From positions 7,989 to 71,988 of the forward strand of contig CBDCFC010000008.1 in assembly GCA_965215945.1 (NCBI GenBank): a stretch of 64,000 nucleotides of DNA, read 5' to 3'. The notes below the pieces were generated by a model. That model saw only the letters and a list, made by a program, of their open reading frames with translations. It was not told the DNA's origin and did no database searches. Shown here one piece after another: positions 9,196 through 18,138 of this stretch (position 1 is the stretch's first letter; each line of letters starts with the position of its first letter). A program made the position numbers and the translations under genes. The stretch comes from JAHEKD01 sp965215945. GTDB lineage: Bacteria; Pseudomonadota; Gammaproteobacteria; Arenicellales; JAHEKD01.

Positions 9196-9442
9196 TAGTT
9201 ATTTTCTTAATTTGCTAGTTCGATTTATGAAATATCCAGGTTTAAAGTTTGCTGGCAGGCAATGAATTCTATAGAAAACGGTTACAGACCACCAGATTAA
9301 ATTAGCGCCAATTCTAGCCATCTTAGTAATGAATTTGCGATGAACACCCTGGCAAACTCAGGCAGTTGGGCAAATAATTGAAATTCAAGGGATTTGATCA
9401 CTTATAATCGCGCTCAAATATTCAAGGAATTGTTTTAATACA

Positions 9443-10402
9443 GTGTTACTTGCAATCGCTGCAGTAATTTTAGGGCTTGTGCTATTGATCTATTCGGCAG
9501 ACCGATTCGTTTTCGGGGCATCCGGTCTTGCTTATAATCTTGGGGTTTCTCCTTTGATGATTGGTTTGACCATTGTCGCCTTCGGAACCTCGGCACCTGA
9601 AATATTCGTCTCAGGTGCGGCTGCCTTGCAAAACAATCCGAACCTGGCTATTGGTAACGCCATTGGTTCTAATATTGCCAATGTCGGATTAGTACTGGGA
9701 GTAACTGCGCTTTTAGTTCCGGTTAGCGTGCACAGAAAAATTATTCAACAGCAACTCCCTATAATGTTTTTGGTGATGTTTATCGGCTTGGCGATTTTTC
9801 TAAATGACTATTTAGGCCGAAATGAGTCAATTATCTTGATTATTCTATTGATTGTATTCATTTTTTATACAGTCATTAATGAAAGAAAACAAGCACCTCT
9901 AGTAGATGAATCATCAGTAAAGCTTGACACACCCAAACCGGTTTTTTCTGTCATTTGGCTGGTTGCAGGATTAATTCTATTGGTTATCAGCTCTAAAATC
10001 CTCGTTTGGGGAGCTGTTGATATCGCCCAAAGACTAGGCGTTAGCGATCTAATTATCGGTTTAACCATTATCGCTATCGGCACCAGCTTGCCGGAGGTTG
10101 CTACATCAGTCGCCAGCGCCCTTAAGGGAAAACCTGATCTGGCCATGGGTAATGTAGTGGGTTCAAATATTTTTAACTTGCTCGCGGTTATCGGCACAGC
10201 CGGCGTTATCGCACCGACTCAAATTAATCCGGACGTAATGGGCCGCGATGTTCCAGTCATGTTTGCTATCACCATTTTAATGGTGCTTTTAGCCACCCCC
10301 TGGCGTACTAATCATCTTTTGACTAGATTAGGCGGTGCAGCCTTACTGGCTGGATATATTGCTTATCTTGGCTATTTAATTATTCAAACAACCAACACAT
10401 AG
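9443..10402 (+). CDS. yrbG: Calcium/sodium antiporter YrbG (CaCA family)
   Basis: A 319-residue inner-membrane protein with about ten hydrophobic segments and the two inverted alpha repeats of the CaCA exchanger family. The first is FGTSAPEIFVS plus GNAIGSNIANVGLVLG; the second is IGTSLPEVATS plus GNVVGSNIFNLL. The conserved Glu residues in the two GTSxPE motifs bind the cation in characterised exchangers. The start is GTG at 9443, preceded by an AAGGAA sequence. It is divergent from the mla genes and heads the lpt gene line. Confidence 0.9.
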   Translation: MLLAIAAVILGLVLLIYSADRFVFGASGLAYNLGVSPLMIGLTIVAFGTSAPEIFVSGAAALQNNPNLAIGNAIGSNIANVGLVLGVTALLVPVSVHRKIIQQQLPIMFLVMFIGLAIFLNDYLGRNESIILIILLIVFIFYTVINERKQAPLVDESSVKLDTPKPVFSVIWLVAGLILLVISSKILVWGAVDIAQRLGVSDLIIGLTIIAIGTSLPEVATSVASALKGKPDLAMGNVVGSNIFNLLAVIGTAGVIAPTQINPDVMGRDVPVMFAITILMVLLATPWRTNHLLTRLGGAALLAGYIAYLGYLIIQTTNT

Positions 10403-10448
10403 TATTGTTCAGTTAGAATTGTGTTTTTCACGTTAAAATTGTAAGAGT

Positions 10449-11420
10449 ATGGGAGAGAAAACCGCGCAATCTATCGCCAAAGATGTCCTCAAGCTTGAGT
10501 CTGAGGCCATTTTGCAGCAATTGGATCATATCGATGCTTCATTTAATCAAGCTGTTGAACTTATTCAACAATGTGATGGACGGGTTGTCGTGCTTGGTGT
10601 TGGCAAATCAGGCCACATTGGCGGCAAAATAGCAGCCAGTCTCGCCAGCACCGGCACCCCTGCGTTTTTTGTTCATCCAGGCGAAGCGAGCCATGGCGAT
10701 CTGGGCATGATTACGCCCAAAGACATTACGCTTGCCTTATCTAATTCGGGCGAAACACCGGAAATATTAGTGATATTACCCATGCTAAAACGCATGGGAG
10801 TTAAGACTATTGCACTTACCGGCAAATCTGACTCGTCCCTGGCACAGCAAAGTGAAGTTGTTATCGATGTCAGTGTCGATAAAGAGGCCTGTCCACTTAA
10901 CCTGGCCCCAACTTCCAGTACCACCGCAACCTTGGCAATCGGTGATGCTTTGACTGTTGCTTTGCTTGAATTAAGAGGATTCACTAGCGAAGATTTCGCT
11001 AGATCTCATCCTGGTGGTGCACTTGGACGCCGATTATTGCTTTATGTTAAAGACATTATGCACAAGGGGGCTGAAATTCCAGTTGTGACAGAAAACACCA
11101 GCCTGCAAGAAGCCCTGGTGGAGATGTCCAGTAAAGGGCTGGGGATGACTGCAGTGGTAGATAAAGATGGGAAACTATGTGGTATTTTCACCGATGGTGA
11201 CTTACGGCGGACATTAAATGATAAGGTTGATGTTTATGAGAGCGAAATAGTTGATTTAATGACTAAAGATCCCATAACGGTTAGCGAGGATAAATTGGCG
11301 GCCGAAGTTGTGAGTATGATGCAGAAAAATAATATCAACGGCGTTTTTGTGGTCGATGACCAACTGAAACCCGTTGGCGCATTAAATACGCTTGATCTTA
11401 TTCGGGCGGGGATTTTCTGA
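10449..11420 (+). CDS. kdsD: D-arabinose 5-phosphate isomerase KdsD
   Basis: KdsD converts ribulose 5-phosphate to arabinose 5-phosphate, the first step towards Kdo for lipopolysaccharide. The 323-residue protein has an N-terminal SIS sugar-isomerase domain (GVGKSGHIGGKIAASLASTG, SNSGETPEIL) and two C-terminal CBS motifs (about residues 200-323). The last base of its stop codon is the first base of the lptC start. In E. coli and many relatives the phosphatase gene kdsC lies here, between kdsD and lptC; it is absent. Confidence 0.95.
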   Translation: MGEKTAQSIAKDVLKLESEAILQQLDHIDASFNQAVELIQQCDGRVVVLGVGKSGHIGGKIAASLASTGTPAFFVHPGEASHGDLGMITPKDITLALSNSGETPEILVILPMLKRMGVKTIALTGKSDSSLAQQSEVVIDVSVDKEACPLNLAPTSSTTATLAIGDALTVALLELRGFTSEDFARSHPGGALGRRLLLYVKDIMHKGAEIPVVTENTSLQEALVEMSSKGLGMTAVVDKDGKLCGIFTDGDLRRTLNDKVDVYESEIVDLMTKDPITVSEDKLAAEVVSMMQKNNINGVFVVDDQLKPVGALNTLDLIRAGIF

Positions 11421-11866
11421 TGCGAATTTTTGAGAAGATAGCAATAATTATAGCCTTCGTTATCATGGTTGGATTAAGCATTTGGCTGCAATTAGGCTTG
11501 CTTGAAGACCCTAAACCACAACCTATTCCAGGCAATTCAAGGCACGATCCTGATTACTATGTGGAAAATTTCACCGCCACCGGCGTTGATGAGAACGGAC
11601 AAAACCGTTATGTATTGGAAGCGGAAAGAATGGTGCATTTCCCAGATGATGATACTGCCTTACTGGACAAGCCGCACATAATACAGTACAAAGATGGTTT
11701 AGCACCAAGACATAGTTACTCGGATTCAGGTTGGGTAGCACCTGGTGGGGATGAAGTATTACTGACCGGAAACGTGAGAGTGATTGAAGGCCATGCCACC
11801 AATGACTCAGGAGGAATCATGACAACGGAGAAGCTAAAAATTAAACTCAAAGATAATGATGGGTAG
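11420..11866 (+). CDS. lptC: LptC, lipopolysaccharide export bitopic protein (short)
   Basis: LptC is a single-pass inner-membrane protein that receives lipopolysaccharide from LptB2FG and passes it to LptA. A membrane anchor spans about residues 7-26 and a beta-jellyroll region follows (HDPDYYVENFTATGVDENG). At 148 residues it is about 40 shorter than E. coli LptC. The reading frame ends near the point where the last strands, which contact LptA in E. coli, would begin. lptA follows 11 bases later, so there is no room for a lost tail. Confidence 0.85.
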   Translation: MRIFEKIAIIIAFVIMVGLSIWLQLGLLEDPKPQPIPGNSRHDPDYYVENFTATGVDENGQNRYVLEAERMVHFPDDDTALLDKPHIIQYKDGLAPRHSYSDSGWVAPGGDEVLLTGNVRVIEGHATNDSGGIMTTEKLKIKLKDNDG

Positions 11867-11877
11867 TTAACTTTAAA

Positions 11878-12459
11878 ATGGGTTTGAAAATGATGAATAA
11901 ATTCGCAACGGCATTTTGCATTTGCACACTAGTAGCCTTTAGTGTGATTGATGTTCATGCATTGAGCACAGACAAGAACCAGCCTGCGGTGATTAGCGCC
12001 GATGACGTCGAGTTCGATTTTTCAACTGGAGTGAGAATTTATCGGGGTAATGTTAAACTCGATCAAGGCACGATGAAACTGCGCGCTGATAAGCTAATCG
12101 TCGAATATAAAGACGATGTTCTACAAAAAGCTACCGCGTTTGGTAATCCTGCCACTTTTCAGCAACGTCCCGATGGCAAAGAAAAAGATATGATTGGCAA
12201 GGGTCAGAAAATGGAACTAGATGAAGTCAGAAACATTGTCACTATTATCGACAATGCGTTTATTGATAATGGCGAAGGCACCGCTACTGGCAGTTTGATT
12301 ACCTATGACATTGCTAACGACAAAATGAAAATAGTGGGCGGTGCAACCCTTAAACAGGAAGCTCAAGCTAATTCAGAGGTAAAACAGGAAAACGGCAGAT
12401 CAAAAATAACAATAAGCGCCGAAGAACGCAAAAAAGCCAAAGAAACAAAAGAAGAATAA
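11878..12459 (+). CDS. lptA: LptA, periplasmic lipopolysaccharide bridge protein
   Basis: LptA polymerises into the periplasmic bridge that carries lipopolysaccharide to the outer membrane. The protein has a signal peptide (core residues FATAFCICTLVAFSVIDVHA) and an OstA-like beta-jellyroll domain: ISADDVEFDFSTGVRIYRGN, then GTMKLRADKL. The tail is Lys/Glu-rich. Start codons at 11878, 11890 and 11893 are all possible; the later ones give a more usual signal peptide. Its neighbours lptC and lptB confirm the identity. Confidence 0.93.
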   Translation: MGLKMMNKFATAFCICTLVAFSVIDVHALSTDKNQPAVISADDVEFDFSTGVRIYRGNVKLDQGTMKLRADKLIVEYKDDVLQKATAFGNPATFQQRPDGKEKDMIGKGQKMELDEVRNIVTIIDNAFIDNGEGTATGSLITYDIANDKMKIVGGATLKQEAQANSEVKQENGRSKITISAEERKKAKETKEE

Positions 12460-12493
12460 TTACAAGCCATAAATTTTCATTTGCTTGCGCTTT

Positions 12494-13219
12494 ATGCATG
12501 AACTGACCACACACGGCCTGGTAAAACGCTACAAGGGATTACGGGTTGTCAACAAAGTTGATATCGATATCAAAACCGGCGAAGTTGTAGGTTTGCTGGG
12601 TCCTAATGGTGCCGGGAAAACAACCTGCTTTTATATGGTGGTTGGACTGATTCGCCGGGATGGCGGTGAGATTAAATTGAACGGTGCTGATATCAGTGAT
12701 TTACCCATGCATGAACGCGCTCGCTTAGGTATCGGCTATCTACCACAGGAGCCCTCAATTTTTCGTAAATTATCTGTTGAAGAAAATATTTACGCTGTGC
12801 TTGAAGCGAAACCTAAATTAACGACTCAACAGCGCCGGCAACGAACCGATGAGCTACTGGAAGAATTCAATATTACCCATAAACGAAAAAGCCTGGGTAT
12901 TAGTCTCTCAGGCGGTGAAAGACGTCGAGCCGAGATCGCCAGAGCAGTCGCTTTAAAACCCAGCTTTATTCTTCTTGATGAACCCTTTGCCGGCATCGAC
13001 CCGATTTCTGTGGGTGATATTCAAAATATTATTGCCCACTTGCGCGATTCTGGGATTGGCGTATTGATTACTGACCACAATGTTCGTGAAACACTAGGCA
13101 TTTGTGATCGTGCCTATATCATCTCCGAAGGCAAGGTGCTAACAGCCGGTACACCAGGAGAAGTCCTGGCTCACCCGGAAGTCCGTCAAGTCTATTTAGG
13201 TGCTGATTTTAGACTATAG
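12494..13219 (+). CDS. lptB: LptB, lipopolysaccharide export ATPase
   Basis: ABC ATPase of the LptB2FGC complex that extracts lipopolysaccharide from the inner membrane. Walker A (GPNGAGKTT), signature (LSGGERRRAE), Walker B (LLDEPFAGIDP) and H-loop (TDHNVRE) are complete. I place the start at the ATG at 12494; an in-frame TTG at 12485 would add three residues. The gene is last in its line: the usual follower, rpoN, is displaced 5 kb downstream by the C25 protease gene. Confidence 0.95.
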   Translation: MHELTTHGLVKRYKGLRVVNKVDIDIKTGEVVGLLGPNGAGKTTCFYMVVGLIRRDGGEIKLNGADISDLPMHERARLGIGYLPQEPSIFRKLSVEENIYAVLEAKPKLTTQQRRQRTDELLEEFNITHKRKSLGISLSGGERRRAEIARAVALKPSFILLDEPFAGIDPISVGDIQNIIAHLRDSGIGVLITDHNVRETLGICDRAYIISEGKVLTAGTPGEVLAHPEVRQVYLGADFRL

Positions 13220-13784
13220 ACTTAAGCCAACTGCCGTTATTATTTACTGATCTCATTTCCCGCGCTTGTCGCGGGATCTCCCCAGACAGTCTCTGTTTAG
13301 GTGATGGAAACCCGGCACTAAGCCGGGGAATATAGTTATTTCTGTAAATCATGAAACATGATCGTATGAGTCATTGCGAGCGTAGCGAAGCAATCCAGGC
13401 CCTTTAACATTGTCGAGATTGTTTCACTATATATGAAATTGACTATATTAGTCATTCCTTACCTTTGAAACAACGGATTACGTTTAAATGCAAAGCTGAA
13501 GTTTACATACTCCGGTTAGTACTTTACAAACCCGATAGAACATGGAATCCCATCAGGCCCACTGGCCTTTCTTATTACTCCGCTCTGTCCGTCGGCCTCT
13601 TGTGTCATTAACAAACGAGTGGGAACGGGGGTGAGTAATATGGGTGACTTTCAGCCCTTGTCCTCATCCAAGGATATTACGGCTTAGAGACGCTTCGATC
13701 TAAGCCAATCAGGCCTGCCAGGATAGTGACTCCAATCAGGCCCGTTTCAGCGTACGGTTTGAATCAGTGGTAGGGTATCTGAGA
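13220..13784 (+). repeat. Intergenic palindromic repeats between lptB and the C25 protease gene
   Basis: This 565-base spacer has no convincing gene. It contains several hairpins: 13259-13275 (CCCGCG...CGCGGG), 13311-13327 (CCCGGC...GCCGGG), a REP-like unit around 13370-13396 (ATTGCGAGC...GAAGCAAT) and an 8-bp perfect stem at 13681-13706 (GGCTTAGA/TCTAAGCC). The sequence CCAATCAGGCC occurs at 13705 and 13732, with a near copy at 13549. The hairpins may terminate both converging transcripts, but none has a strong T-run. Confidence 0.55.
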
Positions 13785-16700
13785 TTATGGTGAACTTAGA
13801 GAAACCGTTGGATCCCCCAGTATCGCCCAGTTAATGTCAACATTAGGGTTGTTTTGCGCCGCCTTCGCCGCCTTCACTGCCTCACCAAGCGTACTGCCTT
13901 CATTCACCGTACTATTCAGTATCGAGGTCCCCATCTGGATGTTCTCACCCTGGTTCGATAATAACATCGCCCCAGTGATCGTCATCGCATTACCCGTAAA
14001 CAACAATTGATGCGCTAAACTGTTCACCGCCGCCCCTTCATACCACGTCACATAACAACTCATCGGCACCCATAACTCCGAGCCCACCGCATCCACCAAC
14101 CCACTCACATCACTGGACTTGAATAAATTGTAATTCGATAATTGACCCGTGCTCGCATGACCGTTATACAACACAATGTCCGGTGACGGTGCGCCAGACG
14201 TACCACTTAACTCACCAATAATCTCACCTTTCGCCTGACCAATCGCCTGCGGCAACGCCTGCGCCCTCGCCTCGGCCTGCGTTAATGTCGGATCCGAGGC
14301 CATCAACGCATCAACAAGATCAGCTAAAATACTATCCACATACACTCGGCTTTGATCATAAAATCCCCCGAATACTTGGGCAATACCGTCTAACGCACCA
14401 CCAAAATCAATCCCTTCACCCGCCATCGTGTGCTCTGCTATCAATAACAACTCACTACTCGTGTGAGTGGGTGTGCCCCACGCCATACTCTTGTCTACTA
14501 TCGCCTGTACATCATCCATCGTCCGCACCGGCCATCGACCAATACTCGCAAATAATCCTCCCGCCTCATCCTGCACATACGGCACATCACTCACCGTATA
14601 CTGCGAATGATTACTCTCCCCATAATGCCCCGGGATGAACGTCACCGCACCCGTACCCAGCTTATCCGTATGGTCATACGTACTGCCCCCGACAACCAAT
14701 ACATAGTCTAACTGCCCGTAGGCCGCCTTCACCGCCGAGATATACCTCGTCAATCCAGCCGGACCTGACTGACCACCGCCAAAACTATCCTCTATTTCCA
14801 GATAGTTGATCACCGATACACCATACCCCTCGCCTTGCTTATGCAATACATACGCATCAAGCGCCGACCCTAAAAAGCTCGGATGACTAATCAATAGGTA
14901 ATTACTGCCTCCCGCCTGCGCCACTAAATCAGCTTGACTCACAACAGACTTCTCTATCAATCCCTCAACACTTAACGCCTGGGTACGAGCACCCACCCAG
15001 TACCGAAGCGCTTCTCCCTCACTCAACAATCCCGCACCCGCCAACGCCGCAAACCGCACCGTGCGTACCTGCTCTCCGTCTGCATTCGTCGATTTCGGCG
15101 CATTCTCCGGGATAAGCCGCACTAAATTCGACCCATCCGTAGCAAACACCCACGGATAACCCTTGTTCGGCACCTCTACCTCGTACCCTAACTCACCATC
15201 ATTGGGCGCCGTAAATATCAAATAATTATCCCCCGCCTTCGATACATACGGGCGCGCATAACGCAATCCCATCGAATCTAAATGCACCTCACTAAACGCA
15301 TAACCCGACCCCACACTGAATAACCCCCCAACCACCGCCTCACCGTCGGTCACCGTCAACGGCGTCCCCGACGGAATCTCTAACAATACCTCCCATAACC
15401 CCGATCCCGATGAACTCGCCCTCGACGCTAAATACAAGACCCCATTCTCACCCGCCGGACTTAAGACCACACCCTGCACTTCATGTTCATCACCAACCCC
15501 CCCTAAAGCACTGCTCTTGCCTAACCCTAAGGCAATGTGCTTCGGCTCACTCGACAAGGCATCCGCCTCAATCGGCACCGATAAGCCGTATAAGCGCGGC
15601 TTACCCGGCTCACTCACTAATACCTGCGTCACCCACGGGTCATCCGCTGAACTGCTAAATAAATATATATTGTCCTGTTCAACCGCACTTGTCTCTACAT
15701 AATGCGCACTAAATCCACTACTCACCCCTTGTTTACCCTGCTTGGGCGCATTTAACGCTCGATAACGATCTAATACCAACCGATACACACTCGATTCGGT
15801 ATAAATCCCCGCCGTTTCATCCGGCCCTTGGCCGTAAAAATACACCTCGCCCTTACTCCCAAACGTCTTGCCGCTCTTCACATAACGCACCACCGCATCA
15901 CCGGCACTATCAATAATCGCTATATCACGTTTTAACGCCCCGCTTAAATCCATCCCCGCCGCACTTAACTCACTGCTCGTCAGCCGGTATAAGCCGTCTT
16001 CACGCACCCTAAACTCAATCACCGTCTGCGTCGAACTCGCCGCACTTTGAACCGCACCGGCTTCAGACACCGCTACCTTACGGTACCCATGCACCCGGTC
16101 TTTCACATACCCCTGCGCTAACATACTCGCATCTAACTCAGCACGCACCGCATCCCAGGCAATCGGCTCTAATTGCCCTAATTCACCGTAGCTTTCACCT
16201 AACTCAAACGGCCCGTAATAATGCTCAGAACCATCACTATCCACACTCGATAGCCCCACGCTCACTAACTGATCAATCGAATTCGGAATCTTCACCCGCT
16301 TGGCATAACTCTGCGGCTCTACCGCATTGCCGCTACCGGACTTTATCAGCCAATTATGTAATTTATCCCACTGGCCATCCGCACCATCCAGGCCCCACAA
16401 CTGAAAACCGACATTAAATAACTCACTGCTCGTCCCCCAAGCAAACTCTACGTGCGAGCCTTTTTTAATACTGCTGAAACTAGATAAGGTGACCGGAACC
16501 GTCTCTTTATCAACGTTAGTAATCGTACACGTCGTGGTCGTTGAATCATCATTGTTGATGGTGAACACCTCACCGGGTAAAGGAGGATCTGACACATTCA
16601 CAGTACCATTCGCATTGACATCCAACATCACCGTCACTTCTCGATTAGGATCTCCCACTGGCACAAAAATATTTTCATAGGTACATTCAATCTCTTCCAG

Positions 16701-17906
16701 TTCCCAGTCTCCTGGCAAAGTCAGCTCGGACAGCACAAAATCTGGAGAGAAAATGACATTATCCCAGGTTTGTGGACCGTTGATTGCCGGAGGGGCAAAG
16801 GAAAACGTGTCTTGGATTGCGGTATTATCCCCAACATTCTCATCATTCGCCAAAACCACCAACGTATCATCATGAACCGGCGAATCATCATTATTCTCCA
16901 GAAAATAAGTGAAATCAAAGGTTGGTAATGGGTCTACTTGGGGGACTCCATTTGCATAATAGGCTACTTTACTGATCTCCACTGAACCACAATTATCAAT
17001 GACAACCCCACCAGCAGGTGCATCAACTACATCTTCAAGCTGGGTATTATAAGAACTTCCTGAGGCGCGGCTGATGATCGAACCAACTTCAAATGTAACG
17101 CACTCATCCTGGGGGATTACACCAAGTTGGTCTAGGTTGGCTGCACATTCAAAAAAACCGTCAGGTCTAATAAGCGTGCACTGAAAAGCATTAGTATTAA
17201 CACCTACCGGTGCCCAGCCAGAACCGTCTGTATAGCAAGTATATTCAACCGCATTGACGGCGTTCGTGCCAACACGAAAGTCAATGATGCAATCACCTGT
17301 TGTAGGAGATGTACCAGTAAATGTGTCGAAAAGGGGAATACTGTAGCCACGATTGCCTGTCACATTCGGTTCAAAGTAACCTCCAACGTAAAGAATATTT
17401 TCGAATTCCGAACCATTTTGAATGATCTCGGCAGCAACGTAGATCGAACAGAGCTCAGTTTTGTTGGAAACACCGCCTGTCCCTATTTGGCCAGGAGGCC
17501 AGTCAGGATCATTAAAATTGATACTGGAAAGAACGGCACTGGTATCGGTCACACCCTCTCCTGGCGTGCCGTCACAGCTATCATCACCACCGTCAATAAC
17601 CAAAAATGTATTACCTTCAGTACCACTATAAGGAGTTCCCATAAAGGTTCCAGGTCCATACCCTCCTATTGCCGTGCCTGCCTGGTTAAGAAAGTCAAAT
17701 TCCACACCACTCGCCGATTCCGGGTTACCGTCAATTTCAAATGGCGTATTCGGTGATAAACCAGTTGTTGCATTAACGCTCATCACAAATGTCGCCGCTA
17801 AAAAGCTTGCGGCAAGTTTTATGGGCACTCTTTTTGCTGGCCGATTTATTTCAGAAAGACGATTGTTCTCGATAGAATCAAGACAATGAAAAGCGCTTAA
17901 AGACAT
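13785..17906 (-). CDS. Secreted gingipain-like cysteine protease (peptidase family C25)
   Basis: A 1373-residue exported protein. A basic N terminus of about 30 residues precedes a hydrophobic signal segment (IKLAASFLAATFVMSVNA). Residues of about 45-470 form an extracellular region with paired Cys residues and no motif I recognise. A short beta domain follows (VTLSSFSSIKKGSHVEFAWG, near 475). The C-terminal part holds the C25 protease domain: the His in LYNGHASTGQLSNY and the Cys in WVPMSCYVTWYEG fit the gingipain catalytic pair. I see no PEP-CTERM or type IX sorting tail. The coding strand is strikingly G-rich and C-poor up to about base 16,440, unlike the N-terminal part and the neighbours. 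It breaks the lptB-rpoN linkage. Confidence 0.8.
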   Translation of the reverse strand: MSLSAFHCLDSIENNRLSEINRPAKRVPIKLAASFLAATFVMSVNATTGLSPNTPFEIDGNPESASGVEFDFLNQAGTAIGGYGPGTFMGTPYSGTEGNTFLVIDGGDDSCDGTPGEGVTDTSAVLSSINFNDPDWPPGQIGTGGVSNKTELCSIYVAAEIIQNGSEFENILYVGGYFEPNVTGNRGYSIPLFDTFTGTSPTTGDCIIDFRVGTNAVNAVEYTCYTDGSGWAPVGVNTNAFQCTLIRPDGFFECAANLDQLGVIPQDECVTFEVGSIISRASGSSYNTQLEDVVDAPAGGVVIDNCGSVEISKVAYYANGVPQVDPLPTFDFTYFLENNDDSPVHDDTLVVLANDENVGDNTAIQDTFSFAPPAINGPQTWDNVIFSPDFVLSELTLPGDWELEEIECTYENIFVPVGDPNREVTVMLDVNANGTVNVSDPPLPGEVFTINNDDSTTTTCTITNVDKETVPVTLSSFSSIKKGSHVEFAWGTSSELFNVGFQLWGLDGADGQWDKLHNWLIKSGSGNAVEPQSYAKRVKIPNSIDQLVSVGLSSVDSDGSEHYYGPFELGESYGELGQLEPIAWDAVRAELDASMLAQGYVKDRVHGYRKVAVSEAGAVQSAASSTQTVIEFRVREDGLYRLTSSELSAAGMDLSGALKRDIAIIDSAGDAVVRYVKSGKTFGSKGEVYFYGQGPDETAGIYTESSVYRLVLDRYRALNAPKQGKQGVSSGFSAHYVETSAVEQDNIYLFSSSADDPWVTQVLVSEPGKPRLYGLSVPIEADALSSEPKHIALGLGKSSALGGVGDEHEVQGVVLSPAGENGVLYLASRASSSGSGLWEVLLEIPSGTPLTVTDGEAVVGGLFSVGSGYAFSEVHLDSMGLRYARPYVSKAGDNYLIFTAPNDGELGYEVEVPNKGYPWVFATDGSNLVRLIPENAPKSTNADGEQVRTVRFAALAGAGLLSEGEALRYWVGARTQALSVEGLIEKSVVSQADLVAQAGGSNYLLISHPSFLGSALDAYVLHKQGEGYGVSVINYLEIEDSFGGGQSGPAGLTRYISAVKAAYGQLDYVLVVGGSTYDHTDKLGTGAVTFIPGHYGESNHSQYTVSDVPYVQDEAGGLFASIGRWPVRTMDDVQAIVDKSMAWGTPTHTSSELLLIAEHTMAGEGIDFGGALDGIAQVFGGFYDQSRVYVDSILADLVDALMASDPTLTQAEARAQALPQAIGQAKGEIIGELSGTSGAPSPDIVLYNGHASTGQLSNYNLFKSSDVSGLVDAVGSELWVPMSCYVTWYEGAAVNSLAHQLLFTGNAMTITGAMLLSNQGENIQMGTSILNSTVNEGSTLGEAVKAAKAAQNNPNVDINWAILGDPTVSLSSP

Positions 17907-18138
17907 AATTTCCCCCTGTTAATTGAATTTATATTTATAACCGATGTTGTGTAGCATCTAGTATAAGTTAGACTACCCAATCTAAACTAATTTAACACAT
18001 GTTTACAATGCAATATTCTTAAGCTATTGTCAATCAAACAAAAGTATAGTAGTGCGTTAATTGCATTAAATATATTTAATGTTTAATGAGCACTATATCT
18101 GTAGATGATTATTTAAGAATATCGTTGTTTATTAGCTT

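Noticed and set aside
13540..13742. CRISPR array from the repeated CCAATCAGGCC
   Set aside because: Only two exact copies and one near copy, with unequal spacing (27 and about 156 bases) and no cas genes.
14285..15702. Plus-strand open frames inside the C25 protease region
   Set aside because: They arise from the C-rich strand opposite a long well-supported gene and encode Pro/His/Ser-rich low-complexity sequence.
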